The notes under the pieces: model-generated | What the model saw: only the letters and a program-made list of their open reading frames with translations | Told to the model about the DNA's origin: nothing | The model's database searches: none | Part shown: piece after piece, positions 1 through 6,043 of the stretch | How the letters are laid out: each line of letters opens with the position of its first letter | How positions within the stretch are numbered: position 1 is the first letter of the stretch | Program-made: the position numbers and the translations under genes | DNA from: a virus | DNA length: 41,089 nucleotides | Reading direction: 5' to 3' (one strand) | IMG/VR virus record: IMGVR_UViG_3300048927_000355 | Coordinates: 1-41,089 of that record

Positions 1-252
1 GCGTTGATCCGGGCGCTGGCCGACGCGGAAGGCTTTCCCGTCCCCACGGCCGAGGAGTTCGCCGAACGCATCGAGCGGTCCCTGGACCGGCACGGGTTCG
101 AGGTCCGGACCAAGCATTCCCAGCCCACCGATCGCGATCGGCTGGAGGCCGACATGGTCGGGTTCTTGACCGTCTGCTGGGGTTGCTTCCTCGGACGGCA
201 CGAGCGCAACGTTCAGAACTGCCCGTGCTGCCGGTCGGGTCACACCGGTTGA
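1..252 (+). CDS. Hypothetical protein with C-terminal zinc-ribbon-like cysteines, 5' end outside window
   Basis: The reading frame is open from the first base, so the true start probably lies upstream; a TTG at position 4 is the first possible start seen. The visible part is an acidic, probably helical stretch followed by two cysteine pairs (CWGC and CPCC, about 16 residues apart) near the C terminus, which looks like a small zinc-binding knuckle. I do not recognise a family. The stop codon lies inside an 18-bp operator-like inverted repeat and is followed by a terminator, so this is the last gene of a rightward operon. Confidence 0.55.
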   Translation, partial: ALIRALADAEGFPVPTAEEFAERIERSLDRHGFEVRTKHSQPTDRDRLEADMVGFLTVCWGCFLGRHERNVQNCPCCRSGHTG

Positions 253-266
253 CACTTCACAGTCAA
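249..266. promoter_or_regulatory. Operator-like inverted repeat, perfect copy
   Basis: TTGAC-N8-GTCAA with spacer ACTTCACA. It overlaps the stop codon of the preceding gene and lies just before a terminator. No -10 box follows at a usable distance, so this copy is not part of a promoter. Confidence 0.7.
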
Positions 267-277
267 GAATCAGGGGA

Positions 278-306
278 AGCCCCAGCCGATCCGGCTGGGG
301 CTTTTT
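278..306 (+). terminator. Rho-independent terminator
   Basis: A ten-base stem AGCCCCAGCC / GGCTGGGGCT with a five-base loop is followed by TTTTT. It closes the operon that ends at 252. Confidence 0.85.
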
Positions 307-350
307 CGTGCCCGCTGCCGGGTACACCATGGGACCAGGAGGTGGTTCTC

Positions 351-542
351 GTGGTGAGCTCGGCCGGAGGACGCAAGGGATACGTGGTCCGCTCGCGGCA
401 CAACGTGTATCGGGCCTTGCGCCGCAAGGGGAAGAGTAAGAGCAGCGCGGCCCGGATCGCGAACGCGGGCCGGACGCACGCGGCCCGATCTCGCATGAGC
501 CGTCGCGCCGCTCGTACTAGACGCGAGCGGCACGGCGGTTAG
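351..542 (+). CDS. Small very basic protein with SKSSAARIAN motif
   Basis: The product has 63 residues and starts at GTG 351, chosen because AGGAGGT lies 7-8 bases upstream; in-frame starts further upstream run through the terminator. It is rich in Arg and Lys and carries the motif YRALRRKGKSKSSAARIANA, which resembles short actinophage and actinobacterial proteins of the DUF7218 type (known from memory, not searched). The charge suggests nucleic-acid binding, but this is inference. Its last 26 bases overlap the 3' end of a possible reverse-strand gene. Confidence 0.7.
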   Translation: MVSSAGGRKGYVVRSRHNVYRALRRKGKSKSSAARIANAGRTHAARSRMSRRAARTRRERHGG

Positions 543-702
543 CGTCGCACCGGCGACGGGCTGCGGTCCGGCACTCCCGGCAGTCTCGGTTGTTCGGCCG
601 GTCCTTGCGCCGGTAGGTGTTTGCCTCGGTGAACTCATGGCCGGAGTCGCAATGGGTCTTGGTAGCTGTTACTGTGAAGTTGACAGAAGGGAGGCCGGAC
701 AC
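517..702 (-). CDS. Putative zinc-knuckle protein (HNH-endonuclease-tail type)
   Basis: This is a reverse-strand frame of 61 residues from GTG 702. It contains C-x3-H (CDSGH), a FTEANTY segment, then CREC followed by an Arg-rich tail. The same spacing, C-x3-H then C-x2-C with basic residues, occurs at the C terminus of the HNH protein at 1581-2027 (CKYQH ... CRAC), so this may be a free-standing copy of that DNA-binding knuckle or a remnant of an endonuclease. No convincing ribosome binding site is visible and the start abuts the endolysin start on the other strand. It could be a pseudogene. Confidence 0.4.
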   Translation of the reverse strand: MSGLPSVNFTVTATKTHCDSGHEFTEANTYRRKDRPNNRDCRECRTAARRRCDANRRAARV

Positions 703-1584
703 ATGGGATGGATCTTGGTCCCCAGTCTCGTGTCTTTGCGCAACGAGCTGAACCAGCTCTCGCCGAGCCGGGACAAGGCCACGGATGGATCGATCGGTGA
801 CGCGGCACACGCCGCTGAGCCGAGTGACCACAACCCCGACGAGACCGGCACGCCGGAGCGCTACGACTCGGACGGGATCAACGAGGTTCACGCGATCGAC
901 GTGGACAAGGACTTGCGTAAGAGCGGGTGGAACATGACCCGGGTGGTCCGGACCATCGCGGACCGGCACCGGCGCGGGCTGGACAACCGGCTGGAGTACA
1001 TCATCTGGGACCGGCAGATCGCCAGCCGGGGCAGCGGGTGGGCCTGGGTCGGGTACGACGGCTCCAACCCGCACACCGACCACGCGCACTTCAGCGCCCG
1101 CTATGGCAGCGGGAGCGGCACGGGCAACCCGGAGAACATCACGGCCCCCTGGGGGCTGCTGGACGAGGAGGACGACGATTTTATGGGCTTGTTCAAGGAT
1201 CTTGACGAGTACAAGGCGTACCAGGTCAGCCTGATCCAGAACCAGGTGCCGGACGCGATGAAGAAGGCGCTGGCCGACGACGGCGTGGTCCGGCCCAACA
1301 TGCTGGCCGTGGTCGGGGACGGGGTGCGCGAGGAGAAGTGGGACGCGATCCACGCGATCCGGCGCGACGCGGTCTACCAGGCCGCCTCCCCGCAGCGGCA
1401 GGGCGAGATGCGCAACGCCATGGACCTCAGCAAGATCGTGCTCCGTGAGGCCCTGGTGCGCATCCTGAACGCCAAGGAAGGCGACGTGGACGCGGCCAAC
1501 GATCTGCTGGCCCAGACCGCGCTCAAGGAGATGGTCAAGGAGGCGGTCCAGGAGCTGACCGCAGAGGGGAAGCTGAAGGCATGA
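703..1584 (+). CDS. Endolysin, M15-type peptidase
   Basis: A 293-residue lysin. The N-terminal half has the zinc ligands of the D,D-/L,D-peptidase M15 fold as used in phage lysins: His in SDHNPD (about residue 43), Asp in HAIDVD (about 66) and the NPHTDHAHFS motif (about 122-131). The C-terminal 130 residues are helical and charged and may bind the wall or form oligomers. ATG 703 is preceded by AGGGAGG. A second ATG near 1184 (residue 161), at the domain boundary and after GAGGAGG, could give a separately translated C-terminal fragment, as known for some lysins; here that is inference. The stop overlaps the next gene by ATGA, and a holin candidate follows the HNH gene. Confidence 0.85.
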   Translation: MGWILVPSLVSLRNELNQLSPSRDKATDGSIGDAAHAAEPSDHNPDETGTPERYDSDGINEVHAIDVDKDLRKSGWNMTRVVRTIADRHRRGLDNRLEYIIWDRQIASRGSGWAWVGYDGSNPHTDHAHFSARYGSGSGTGNPENITAPWGLLDEEDDDFMGLFKDLDEYKAYQVSLIQNQVPDAMKKALADDGVVRPNMLAVVGDGVREEKWDAIHAIRRDAVYQAASPQRQGEMRNAMDLSKIVLREALVRILNAKEGDVDAANDLLAQTALKEMVKEAVQELTAEGKLKA

Positions 1585-2027
1585 CCACAGCCCAGCCGAT
1601 GGCCGAACGGTTCTGGCCCAAGGTCGCGGTCTGGGACTGCTGGGAGTGGCTGGCTAGTCGGAACGCGTTCGGGTACGGCCAGTTTTACGACGGCCGGACC
1701 ATGCGGCTGGCACACGTGATCGCGTATGAGTTGCTGGTTGGCCCTGTCCCCGAGGGCTTGGATCTCGATCACGTGTGCCGGAACCGGTCATGCGTCAATC
1801 CGGATCACCTGGAGCCGGTCACGCGTCGCGAGAACATCGCTCGGGGTTCGTCACACGTGGCCCGTCAGATCGCCCAAGATGAGTGCAAGTACCAGCACCC
1901 GTTGGACGGGGTCAACTCCTATGTCGATAGCCGGGGACGGCGAATCTGCCGGGCCTGTGTGCGTCGTCGGGTGAGCGACCAGCGGGCCAAGGGTGTCCGC
2001 TACGACCGAAAGAAGGTCTCAACGTGA
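1581..2027 (+). CDS. HNH endonuclease
   Basis: A 148-residue protein with the HNH motif LDLDHVCRNRSCVNPDHLEP (about residues 60-79), the catalytic His at 64 and the usual Asn/His at 73/76. A C-terminal zinc knuckle, C102-x3-H ... C123-x2-C126, is followed by a basic tail. It overlaps the endolysin stop by ATGA and its own stop overlaps the next GTG. A free-standing HNH gene wedged between lysin and holin is typical of selfish homing endonucleases in phages; a packaging role is less likely at this place. Confidence 0.85.
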   Translation: MTTAQPMAERFWPKVAVWDCWEWLASRNAFGYGQFYDGRTMRLAHVIAYELLVGPVPEGLDLDHVCRNRSCVNPDHLEPVTRRENIARGSSHVARQIAQDECKYQHPLDGVNSYVDSRGRRICRACVRRRVSDQRAKGVRYDRKKVST

Positions 2028-2386
2028 CAAATGTTCGTATATTCGGGCGCGAGCCCGCGCTGATCATCTCGTGGCTGGCCGCGCTCGGCATGCTCGCCGG
2101 GGGCCTGAACATCTCGTGGCTCAATGCCGGGCAGACCACGGTAATCGTGGCCGCGATCGCCGCGTTGCTGCTGGCGCTCACCACCCGGCCGGTCGGGCCG
2201 GGCCTGTTCGTCACGGCGTCGGCGGCGCTGTTCGCGGTGTTCGCCGAGTACGGCATGACGGTCAGCGAGGCCACCGTCAGCGCGGTTGGTGGCGTCATCA
2301 TGGCCAGCTTCGCGCTGTTCGGTGTGCGGCCTCAGGTGACCCCGGCTGCCGACCCCCGGCCGATCGAGGGCCGCCAAGTAGTCTGA
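2024..2386 (+). CDS. Holin candidate, membrane protein
   Basis: A 120-residue protein with three to four hydrophobic segments (about 11-31, 38-54, 58-76 and 84-100) and a short polar tail. The start is GTG 2024, which overlaps the HNH stop (GTGA). Size, topology and position two genes after the endolysin in one operon support a holin that releases the lysin; no family signature was recognised. It ends the operon, with a strong hairpin at 2404-2431. Confidence 0.7.
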   Translation: MTNVRIFGREPALIISWLAALGMLAGGLNISWLNAGQTTVIVAAIAALLLALTTRPVGPGLFVTASAALFAVFAEYGMTVSEATVSAVGGVIMASFALFGVRPQVTPAADPRPIEGRQVV

Positions 2387-2403
2387 GCACGCGATGAAGC
2401 AGG

Positions 2404-2431
2404 AAGGCCCGGACCATCAGGTCCGGGCCTT
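2404..2431. terminator. Bidirectional terminator between convergent genes
   Basis: A perfect twelve-base stem AAGGCCCGGACC / GGTCCGGGCCTT with loop ATCA. It lies between the holin gene (+) and the reverse gene ending at 2447 and is followed at once by an operator-like repeat. Confidence 0.8.
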
Positions 2432-2432
2432 C

Positions 2433-2450
2433 TTGACGTTGCACCGTCAG
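2433..2450. promoter_or_regulatory. Operator-like inverted repeat, one mismatch
   Basis: TTGAC GTTGCACC GTCAG. It abuts the terminator hairpin and contains the stop codon of the reverse-strand gene 2447-2623. Confidence 0.6.
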
Positions 2451-2623
2451 AACGGGTGTGGCCCATCGTCGGTCCGGTGCGTGTCATCGATCTTGTCCGG
2501 GTCGAGCTCGCCCTTTTGGGTCATCGTAGCCCGGGCCTGCTTGGTGAACCGGGCTTCCATCTTCCGGTCGTACGGGTCATCGATGGAGCCGATATCCATC
2601 TTGTCGTCGTTCTTGCGGGGCAC
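2447..2623 (-). CDS. Hypothetical small charged protein
   Basis: The product has 58 residues, rich in Asp and Lys, starting MPRKNDDKMDIGSIDDPYD and ending DDGPHPF. The start is GTG 2623, two bases after the stop of the upstream reverse gene, so it is probably translated by coupling. No family recognised. It is the last gene of the reverse operon driven from 2812-2840. Confidence 0.55.
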   Translation of the reverse strand: MPRKNDDKMDIGSIDDPYDRKMEARFTKQARATMTQKGELDPDKIDDTHRTDDGPHPF

Positions 2624-2625
2624 GA

Positions 2626-2805
2626 TCAGTCACCCTTCCGGACCTTGCGAAGGAACATCTGATGGGTCTGGGTGAGCAGAACGCTCCCGCGCGACGTGCG
2701 GACGAACAGTTCACCGGGCAACGGCTTGTTGCGGGCCGACTCGGCCGGGTCGTAGTTCTCGCCGGTGAGACCGGTCTTGGGCAGATCCTTCTTGTCGCTG
2801 GCCAT
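2626..2805 (-). CDS. Hypothetical small protein, leaderless
   Basis: The product has 59 residues, starts MASDKKDLPKTGLTGENYD and has a basic C terminus. ATG 2805 lies 6 bases after the -10 box TAAAGT (2812-2817), so transcription should begin at or next to the start codon and no Shine-Dalgarno sequence is needed. First gene of a two-gene reverse operon. Function unknown. Confidence 0.65.
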   Translation of the reverse strand: MASDKKDLPKTGLTGENYDPAESARNKPLPGELFVRTSRGSVLLTQTHQMFLRKVRKGD

Positions 2806-2811
2806 GACTCT

Positions 2812-2840
2812 ACTTTACAGGCATGACAGCTAGGTGTCAA
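2812..2840 (-). promoter_or_regulatory. Sigma70-type promoter with operator over the -35 box
   Basis: On the reverse strand: -35 TTGACA (2835-2840), 17-base spacer, -10 TAAAGT (2812-2817). It drives the genes at 2805-2447. Confidence 0.8.
2823..2840. promoter_or_regulatory. Operator-like inverted repeat, one mismatch
   Basis: ATGAC AGCTAGGT GTCAA. Its right arm is the -35 box of the reverse promoter at 2812-2840, so a bound protein would block RNA polymerase. Confidence 0.65.
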
Positions 2841-2853
2841 ACCGGGGAGCAGG

Positions 2854-3210
2854 TCAGGAGCCGTCGTCCCAGAAGGTCGGCACCGGCTCAGGCACCGTCG
2901 CGACGGCGGCGGGCTGCTCGGCCGGGCCGGTGTTCGCCGCGACCAGGCCATAGCCTGCGCCGCGCAGGTACTCGGCCAGGTAGCCCGCGAGCGGGAGGTG
3001 TTCCGGCCGTTCCTCGCCCATCGAGGAGATCAGCGCGCGCCGGATGACGGCCACCGTCTCCTGGTCGCTCAGCAGGGTGGAGGACACCAGGCTGGACATG
3101 CGGGCCATCTCCTGCTGGATCGAGTTCAGGGCGGGCTGGACGGTCTCCAGCACGGCACCGGCGAGTCCGGAGAGGTCCAGGCTGACCGAGCCGCTGACTT
3201 GGCTTCTCAT
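2854..3210 (-). CDS. Hypothetical protein
   Basis: The product has 118 residues; the middle (about 15-75) is probably helical and amphipathic, and the C terminus is rich in Pro and Ala. ATG 3210 is preceded by GGAGGCAGGAAGG. The promoter is the reverse half of the overlapping divergent pair at 3250-3278. The gene ends 14 bases before the -35 box of the next reverse promoter. Family not recognised. Confidence 0.65.
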   Translation of the reverse strand: MRSQVSGSVSLDLSGLAGAVLETVQPALNSIQQEMARMSSLVSSTLLSDQETVAVIRRALISSMGEERPEHLPLAGYLAEYLRGAGYGLVAANTGPAEQPAAVATVPEPVPTFWDDGS

Positions 3211-3244
3211 TCTTGCCTTCCTGCCTCCCCGTCCGGGTTGGCGC

Positions 3245-3274
3245 TTGCAACCTTACCGTCATGACTGGTACGTT
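3245..3274 (+). promoter_or_regulatory. Forward half of a face-to-face promoter pair
   Basis: -35 TTGCAA (3245-3250), 18-base spacer, -10 TACGTT (3269-3274). It drives the gene at 3302. Because TTGCAA is its own reverse complement, both -35 boxes read the same, and this promoter overlaps the reverse one almost fully. Confidence 0.6.
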
Positions 3275-3278
3275 GCAA
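3250..3278 (-). promoter_or_regulatory. Reverse half of a face-to-face promoter pair
   Basis: On the reverse strand: -35 TTGCAA (3273-3278), 17-base spacer, -10 TAAGGT (3250-3255). It drives the gene 2854-3210. Only one of the two overlapping promoters can hold a polymerase at a time. Confidence 0.65.
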
Positions 3279-3301
3279 CCCAGCGACGAGGGGAGCAGGT
3301 C

Positions 3302-3535
3302 ATGGCAAAGCTGGTGGTTCAGCACGACGAGGACCCGGCGATCGCGATCGTGCTGGAGACGGTGCCCGAGGGCACGCCAGGCCGGGCGCACGGCACGTAC
3401 GGCACGTGCACGCAATGCGGCTGGCCGATGCACCGATGGAGCGAGGAGCACGCAGTGCTGGCCGCTGAGCGGCACGTGGACTCGCACGAGGCGCTGGTCA
3501 GCGGGATCGATCCGTCCAGCGTCGTACGGGGGTGA
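3302..3535 (+). CDS. Small C2H2-like zinc protein
   Basis: The product has 77 residues. ATG 3302 follows GGGGAGCAGG. A CTQCGW pair (C-x2-C) is followed about 16-20 residues later by two histidines (RHVDSH), a classical C2H2 spacing that may form a single zinc finger. It is the first gene after the divergent promoter at 3245-3274 and ends at a hairpin. Its target is unknown. Confidence 0.65.
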   Translation: MAKLVVQHDEDPAIAIVLETVPEGTPGRAHGTYGTCTQCGWPMHRWSEEHAVLAAERHVDSHEALVSGIDPSSVVRG

Positions 3536-3564
3536 AAGAGGCTACCCCCAGGGATGCCTCTTTC
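3534..3564 (+). terminator. Possible terminator hairpin
   Basis: GAAAGAGGC / GCCTCTTTC, a nine-base stem with a 13-base loop that includes the stop codon of the preceding gene; only a short T run. A GGGACC / GGTCCC hairpin (3567-3586) and a TCCCGCTC / GAGCGGGA hairpin (3611-3631) follow. Confidence 0.5.
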
Positions 3565-3655
3565 GGGGGACCACATCAGAGGTCCCTCCACCTGCGGAAA
3601 CATCATAAGGTCCCGCTCATGGGGAGCGGGAGAACTCATAGGACAGGGGTAGGCA

Positions 3656-4066
3656 ATGAGCCAGCACAGCGAGCGTACGCAGAACGGGCCATCACGGGTC
3701 AGCATCGTGGCCGGGTTCGGACTGCTGACGACGGTCATGACGGTGACCGCCTGGATCGGGATCGGGGCTGAGAACTGGCGTGAGGTAGCCGGGCTGGTTC
3801 TGGGCGTGTTCGCCTCAGTCCTGGTGCTCGCCCAGGTCACGGCCAGGGTGGTGGAGCGGATGGAGGTCCAGGAGCGCAAGCGGCGCAAGGCCTCGGAAGG
3901 GCTCTGGAACCGGTTGCGGGAGCCGGTCGGCCTGCCACAGATGGGGGACGAGGACGACCTGACGACCCGGCTCGACCCGGGACCGCTGCGGGCCGCGCCG
4001 GTGTTCAGGAGCGAGCGGGAGCGCGCGGCCTGGCTCGATGCGGAGACCGAGGTCATCCGGCACTGA
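3656..4066 (+). CDS. Two-span membrane protein
   Basis: The product has 136 residues with two hydrophobic segments (about 15-37 and 43-62), then a basic, probably coiled-coil helix (ERMEVQERKRRK) and a charged cytoplasmic-type tail. ATG 3656 has AGGGGT upstream. Being close to the lysis cassette it could be a second holin or spanin-like membrane protein, but no family was recognised. A strong hairpin follows at 4101-4131. Confidence 0.6.
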   Translation: MSQHSERTQNGPSRVSIVAGFGLLTTVMTVTAWIGIGAENWREVAGLVLGVFASVLVLAQVTARVVERMEVQERKRRKASEGLWNRLREPVGLPQMGDEDDLTTRLDPGPLRAAPVFRSERERAAWLDAETEVIRH

Positions 4067-4100
4067 GCCGTGTAAGTAGTCGGGTTAGGCGTTGATCCTT

Positions 4101-4131
4101 ACGGGGGGACTTCCACAGGAGGTCCCCCCGT
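4101..4131 (+). terminator. Terminator-like hairpin, GGGGGACC family
   Basis: Stem ACGGGGGGAC / GTCCCCCCGT with outer and inner extensions, followed by TTGTGTGTTT. A second GGTCCCCCC copy lies at 4167-4175 without a partner. Confidence 0.6.
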
Positions 4132-4186
4132 TGTGTGTTTGCCCAGGTGAGGGGACGTGCGAGGAGGTCCCCCCGCAGATCAGGAC

Positions 4187-4214
4187 TTGACTTCGCAGCC
4201 ATGCCTGGTAAGCT
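4187..4214 (+). promoter_or_regulatory. Promoter for a leaderless gene
   Basis: TTGACT (4187-4192), 16-base spacer, TAAGCT (4209-4214) with TG-type extension (TGGTAAGCT). The ATG at 4221 lies 6 bases after the -10 box. Confidence 0.65.
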
Positions 4215-4220
4215 GTGGGC

Positions 4221-4445
4221 ATGGCAACCAACGAGACGACCAGACGGATCGCCAAGGTCCAGGCATTCGAGCTCACCGACTACGACCGACTCGTTGACGA
4301 GCACGGGGAATGGATCGGAACGATTATGGGAGCACCTGACGTTGCACCGTCAAAAGTGACGTTTTCCCTGATCATTGGGGGTGGGCAATCCATCGTCCGG
4401 ACGGTCCGGCCGTCGTCCTGGGTGCGGATCGAGATCGCGCGATGA
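4221..4445 (+). CDS. Hypothetical protein, leaderless
   Basis: The product has 74 residues, predicted mostly beta from residue 30 on; no family recognised. ATG 4221 is preferred because it is at the expected transcription start of the promoter at 4187-4214; no Shine-Dalgarno is present. It contains an operator-like repeat at 4336-4353 and overlaps the next gene by ATGA. Confidence 0.6.
   Translation: MATNETTRRIAKVQAFELTDYDRLVDEHGEWIGTIMGAPDVAPSKVTFSLIIGGGQSIVRTVRPSSWVRIEIAR
4336..4353. promoter_or_regulatory. Operator-like inverted repeat inside a gene, one mismatch
   Basis: CTGAC GTTGCACC GTCAA; the spacer is identical to that of the copy at 2433-2450. Confidence 0.55.
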
Positions 4446-4672
4446 GTGCCGGATACATGCGCCGGTGCTCCGGCAAGAAGCGGCAGAGCGAGGCCGAGGC
4501 CAAGCAGCATCGTAAAAAGCTGGCGGCCAAGCTGATGAAGCCGATCAGCGCGTTCAGCGTCTATCCCTGTGACCAGTGCCTGGGGCACCACGTGGGCGGC
4601 GCGGCCAACGCGTTCATCACCCGAACACGGCGCAGCGGAAAACGGCCGAACAAGAGAATGCGCGGACGCTGA
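4442..4672 (+). CDS. Small basic protein with Cys/His cluster
   Basis: The product has 76 residues, strongly basic throughout, with CDQC and HH close together (about residues 43-50), possibly zinc binding. The start overlaps the previous stop (ATGA). Probable nucleic-acid binder by charge; no family recognised. It ends shortly before a terminator. Confidence 0.6.
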   Translation: MSAGYMRRCSGKKRQSEAEAKQHRKKLAAKLMKPISAFSVYPCDQCLGHHVGGAANAFITRTRRSGKRPNKRMRGR

Positions 4673-4688
4673 GCAATCATCCTAGGAC

Positions 4689-4721
4689 GGCCCCCATCGT
4701 TGCTGGTGGGGGCCGCTTTTT
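4689..4721 (+). terminator. Rho-independent terminator
   Basis: Stem GGCCCCCATC / GGTGGGGGCC (one G-T pair) with loop GTTGCT, then GCTTTTT. Confidence 0.8.
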
Positions 4722-5101
4722 CGGTTGTGGAGACAACTTCACCGGCACGACTTTTCAGACATTGAAGGTCTGCCTGGGCGTGTCGCCGCTGGGAAACCTA
4801 ACGGTGCTAGATATTGGCCAGACGACTTCACACGGGCCCCACAACCCCGGGTTGACTGACGATGTACCAGTTTGCCCGATAATCCCTCTGGTGCGTCCTG
4901 AGTGCCCCAGTTTGCCCATGGGGGACCTAGCTGAGCTTCTCAATACCCCAATTTTTCAGGGAACACCTTTTGTCTACGTATCCGCGCACACACGTAGACA
5001 CGCGCGAGGCCCTGGAAAAAATCGGGGCCTGGAATCAGTCCCCCGGTCCCCCGGTCCCCTAGCGGATCTGCCGATTCTGTATCGCGTGTTAGGATGCGTA
5101 G
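4722..5101. other. Non-coding stretch upstream of the head-gene operon
   Basis: No convincing gene is seen. It holds a direct repeat CCAGTTTGCCC (4867-4877 and 4907-4917), the 133-bp element at 4920-5052, a second GGTCCCC copy, and the -10 box TAGGAT (5090-5095) of the leaderless gene at 5102. A long forward frame running through it from 4576 has no coding character before 5392. Confidence 0.6.
4920..5052. promoter_or_regulatory. Upstream element, copy A (nested inverted repeats)
   Basis: Outer arms GGGGGACC (4920-4927) and GGTCCCCC (5045-5052). Conserved block AGCTTCTCAATACCCCA (4934-4950). Internal perfect stem TGTCTACGT / ACGTAGACA (4971-4979 / 4992-5000). A partner copy at 37470-37603 has the same outer arms, the same block at the same offset and an internal stem with changed but still paired bases. 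The end of the element lies 50 bp before the start codon of the first gene of the operon that includes the portal. I infer a binding platform for a regulator or a structured RNA. Confidence 0.65.
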
Positions 5102-5395
5102 ATGACGAGATTCGAGGGCTTGCGGACACTGCGCATCGCGCCGCTGACGGGGGCCAATCTCCGGCTGGTCCTGGAGGACATGCAGAAGGGTCCAGGCTGG
5201 ATCCCCTCAGCCGACCTTTACCGGCACTACGTGTGGATGTGCGAGGAGGACAACCTGGACCCGATGAACCAGAACTCGTTCGGCCGGGAGCTGACCAAGA
5301 TGGGCTACCGCCAGGAGGTCAAGCGCATCGATGGCAAGCTGGTGCGCGGCCGGTTCATCAGCAACAAGGCGTTCCGGGCCGAGGTGGACGAATGA
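5102..5395 (+). CDS. Winged-helix-like protein resembling primase C-terminal domains
   Basis: The product has 97 residues. The segment PSADLYRHYVWMCEEDNL ... NSFGRELTKMGY followed by a basic strand pair resembles the winged-helix domain found at the C terminus of phage/plasmid primase-helicases. The start is leaderless: TAGGAT at 5090-5095, ATG 5102. It is the first gene after upstream element copy A and overlaps the next gene by ATGA. It could be a regulator or a DNA-packaging accessory; the large terminase is not in the window. Confidence 0.65.
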   Translation: MTRFEGLRTLRIAPLTGANLRLVLEDMQKGPGWIPSADLYRHYVWMCEEDNLDPMNQNSFGRELTKMGYRQEVKRIDGKLVRGRFISNKAFRAEVDE

Positions 5396-5733
5396 CCGAG
5401 ATCTTCAAGTCGATCGTCCTGGCAGATGTGGCGCTCACTTTGCGCGACCTGGAGCCAGGTCCGCACCTGGCCCGGGATCTCTACTGGAAGTACATCGAGA
5501 CGGTGCGGGCTCAGGGCCGGGCGGGCGGATACGCCAGTCCCTTTGGCAAGGCGATGGCGCACCTCGGTTGCGTCCGGAAGTACTCCCCGGAGCACGGCAC
5601 CAAGGCATGGTTCATCGACCCAGCCGGGATGGCCGAACGCTGGCCCTCGCTCCCCTGGTCCAAGGTGACAGTGAAGTGTCAAGTGGACGCTGAGGCCCAG
5701 ATGTCCGCCGAGACCGTAGGATGGGACGCGTGA
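5392..5733 (+). CDS. Second winged-helix-like protein
   Basis: The product has 113 residues. ATG 5392 overlaps the previous stop (ATGA). ARDLYWKYIETVRAQ ... SPFGKAMAHLG repeats the DLY-x2-Y ... FG-x3-x2-G pattern of the preceding gene, so the two are probably diverged paralogues that might form a heterodimer. An operator-like repeat lies at 5665-5682 near the 3' end. The last bases overlap the next gene's start. Confidence 0.6.
   Translation: MTEIFKSIVLADVALTLRDLEPGPHLARDLYWKYIETVRAQGRAGGYASPFGKAMAHLGCVRKYSPEHGTKAWFIDPAGMAERWPSLPWSKVTVKCQVDAEAQMSAETVGWDA
5665..5682. promoter_or_regulatory. Operator-like inverted repeat inside a gene, one mismatch
   Basis: GTGAC AGTGAAGT GTCAA. It lies 35 bp before the TAGGAT box at 5717. 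Confidence 0.55.
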
Positions 5734-6041
5734 ACATCCCGGTCTGGCTGGCCCTGCTGATCTACGCGCTCGCCGTGGCGCGCCTGACCGGGCTCGTGGT
5801 GGCCGACGCGATCACCGAGCCGGTCCGGGACCGGCTCGTGGGGTGGCTGGACGACAGCCCCGGCTCCAGCGGCGAGTGGTTCGCCACCCTGATCCAGTGT
5901 CCCTGGTGCGCCGGGATGTGGATCTCGCTGGCCGCCGCCCCCCTGATCTGGTTCTGGTGGGACTCGCCCGTCATGCTGATACCGGCCATCGCTCTGGCCT
6001 TCTCCCAGGTCGCTGGGTCCATCTCCAACCTCGGGAGGTAA
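5730..6041 (+). CDS. DUF1360-type membrane protein
   Basis: The product has 103 residues. A first hydrophobic helix (about 4-25), a linker, the signature CPWCAGMWIS (about 57-66), which is typical of DUF1360 proteins, and two more hydrophobic helices. GTG 5730 is chosen because TAGGAT (5717-5722) places the transcript start there; ATG 5721 overlaps that box. DUF1360 genes are common next to portal genes in actinophages; function unknown. Seven bases before the portal stop/start junction sits GGGAGG. Confidence 0.8.
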   Translation: MNIPVWLALLIYALAVARLTGLVVADAITEPVRDRLVGWLDDSPGSSGEWFATLIQCPWCAGMWISLAAAPLIWFWWDSPVMLIPAIALAFSQVAGSISNLGR

Positions 6042-6043
6042 CC

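Noticed and set aside
669-686. Operator-like sequence TTACTGTGAAGTTGACAG before the endolysin
   Set aside because: It keeps the inner bases of the motif but the arms are not inverted (TTGAC lies on the right), so it was not counted.
4576-5391. Forward frame open through the non-coding stretch before 5392
   Set aside because: It runs through a terminator and the nested inverted repeats, with Pro/Gly/Arg-rich translation; the real gene in this frame begins at ATG 5392.
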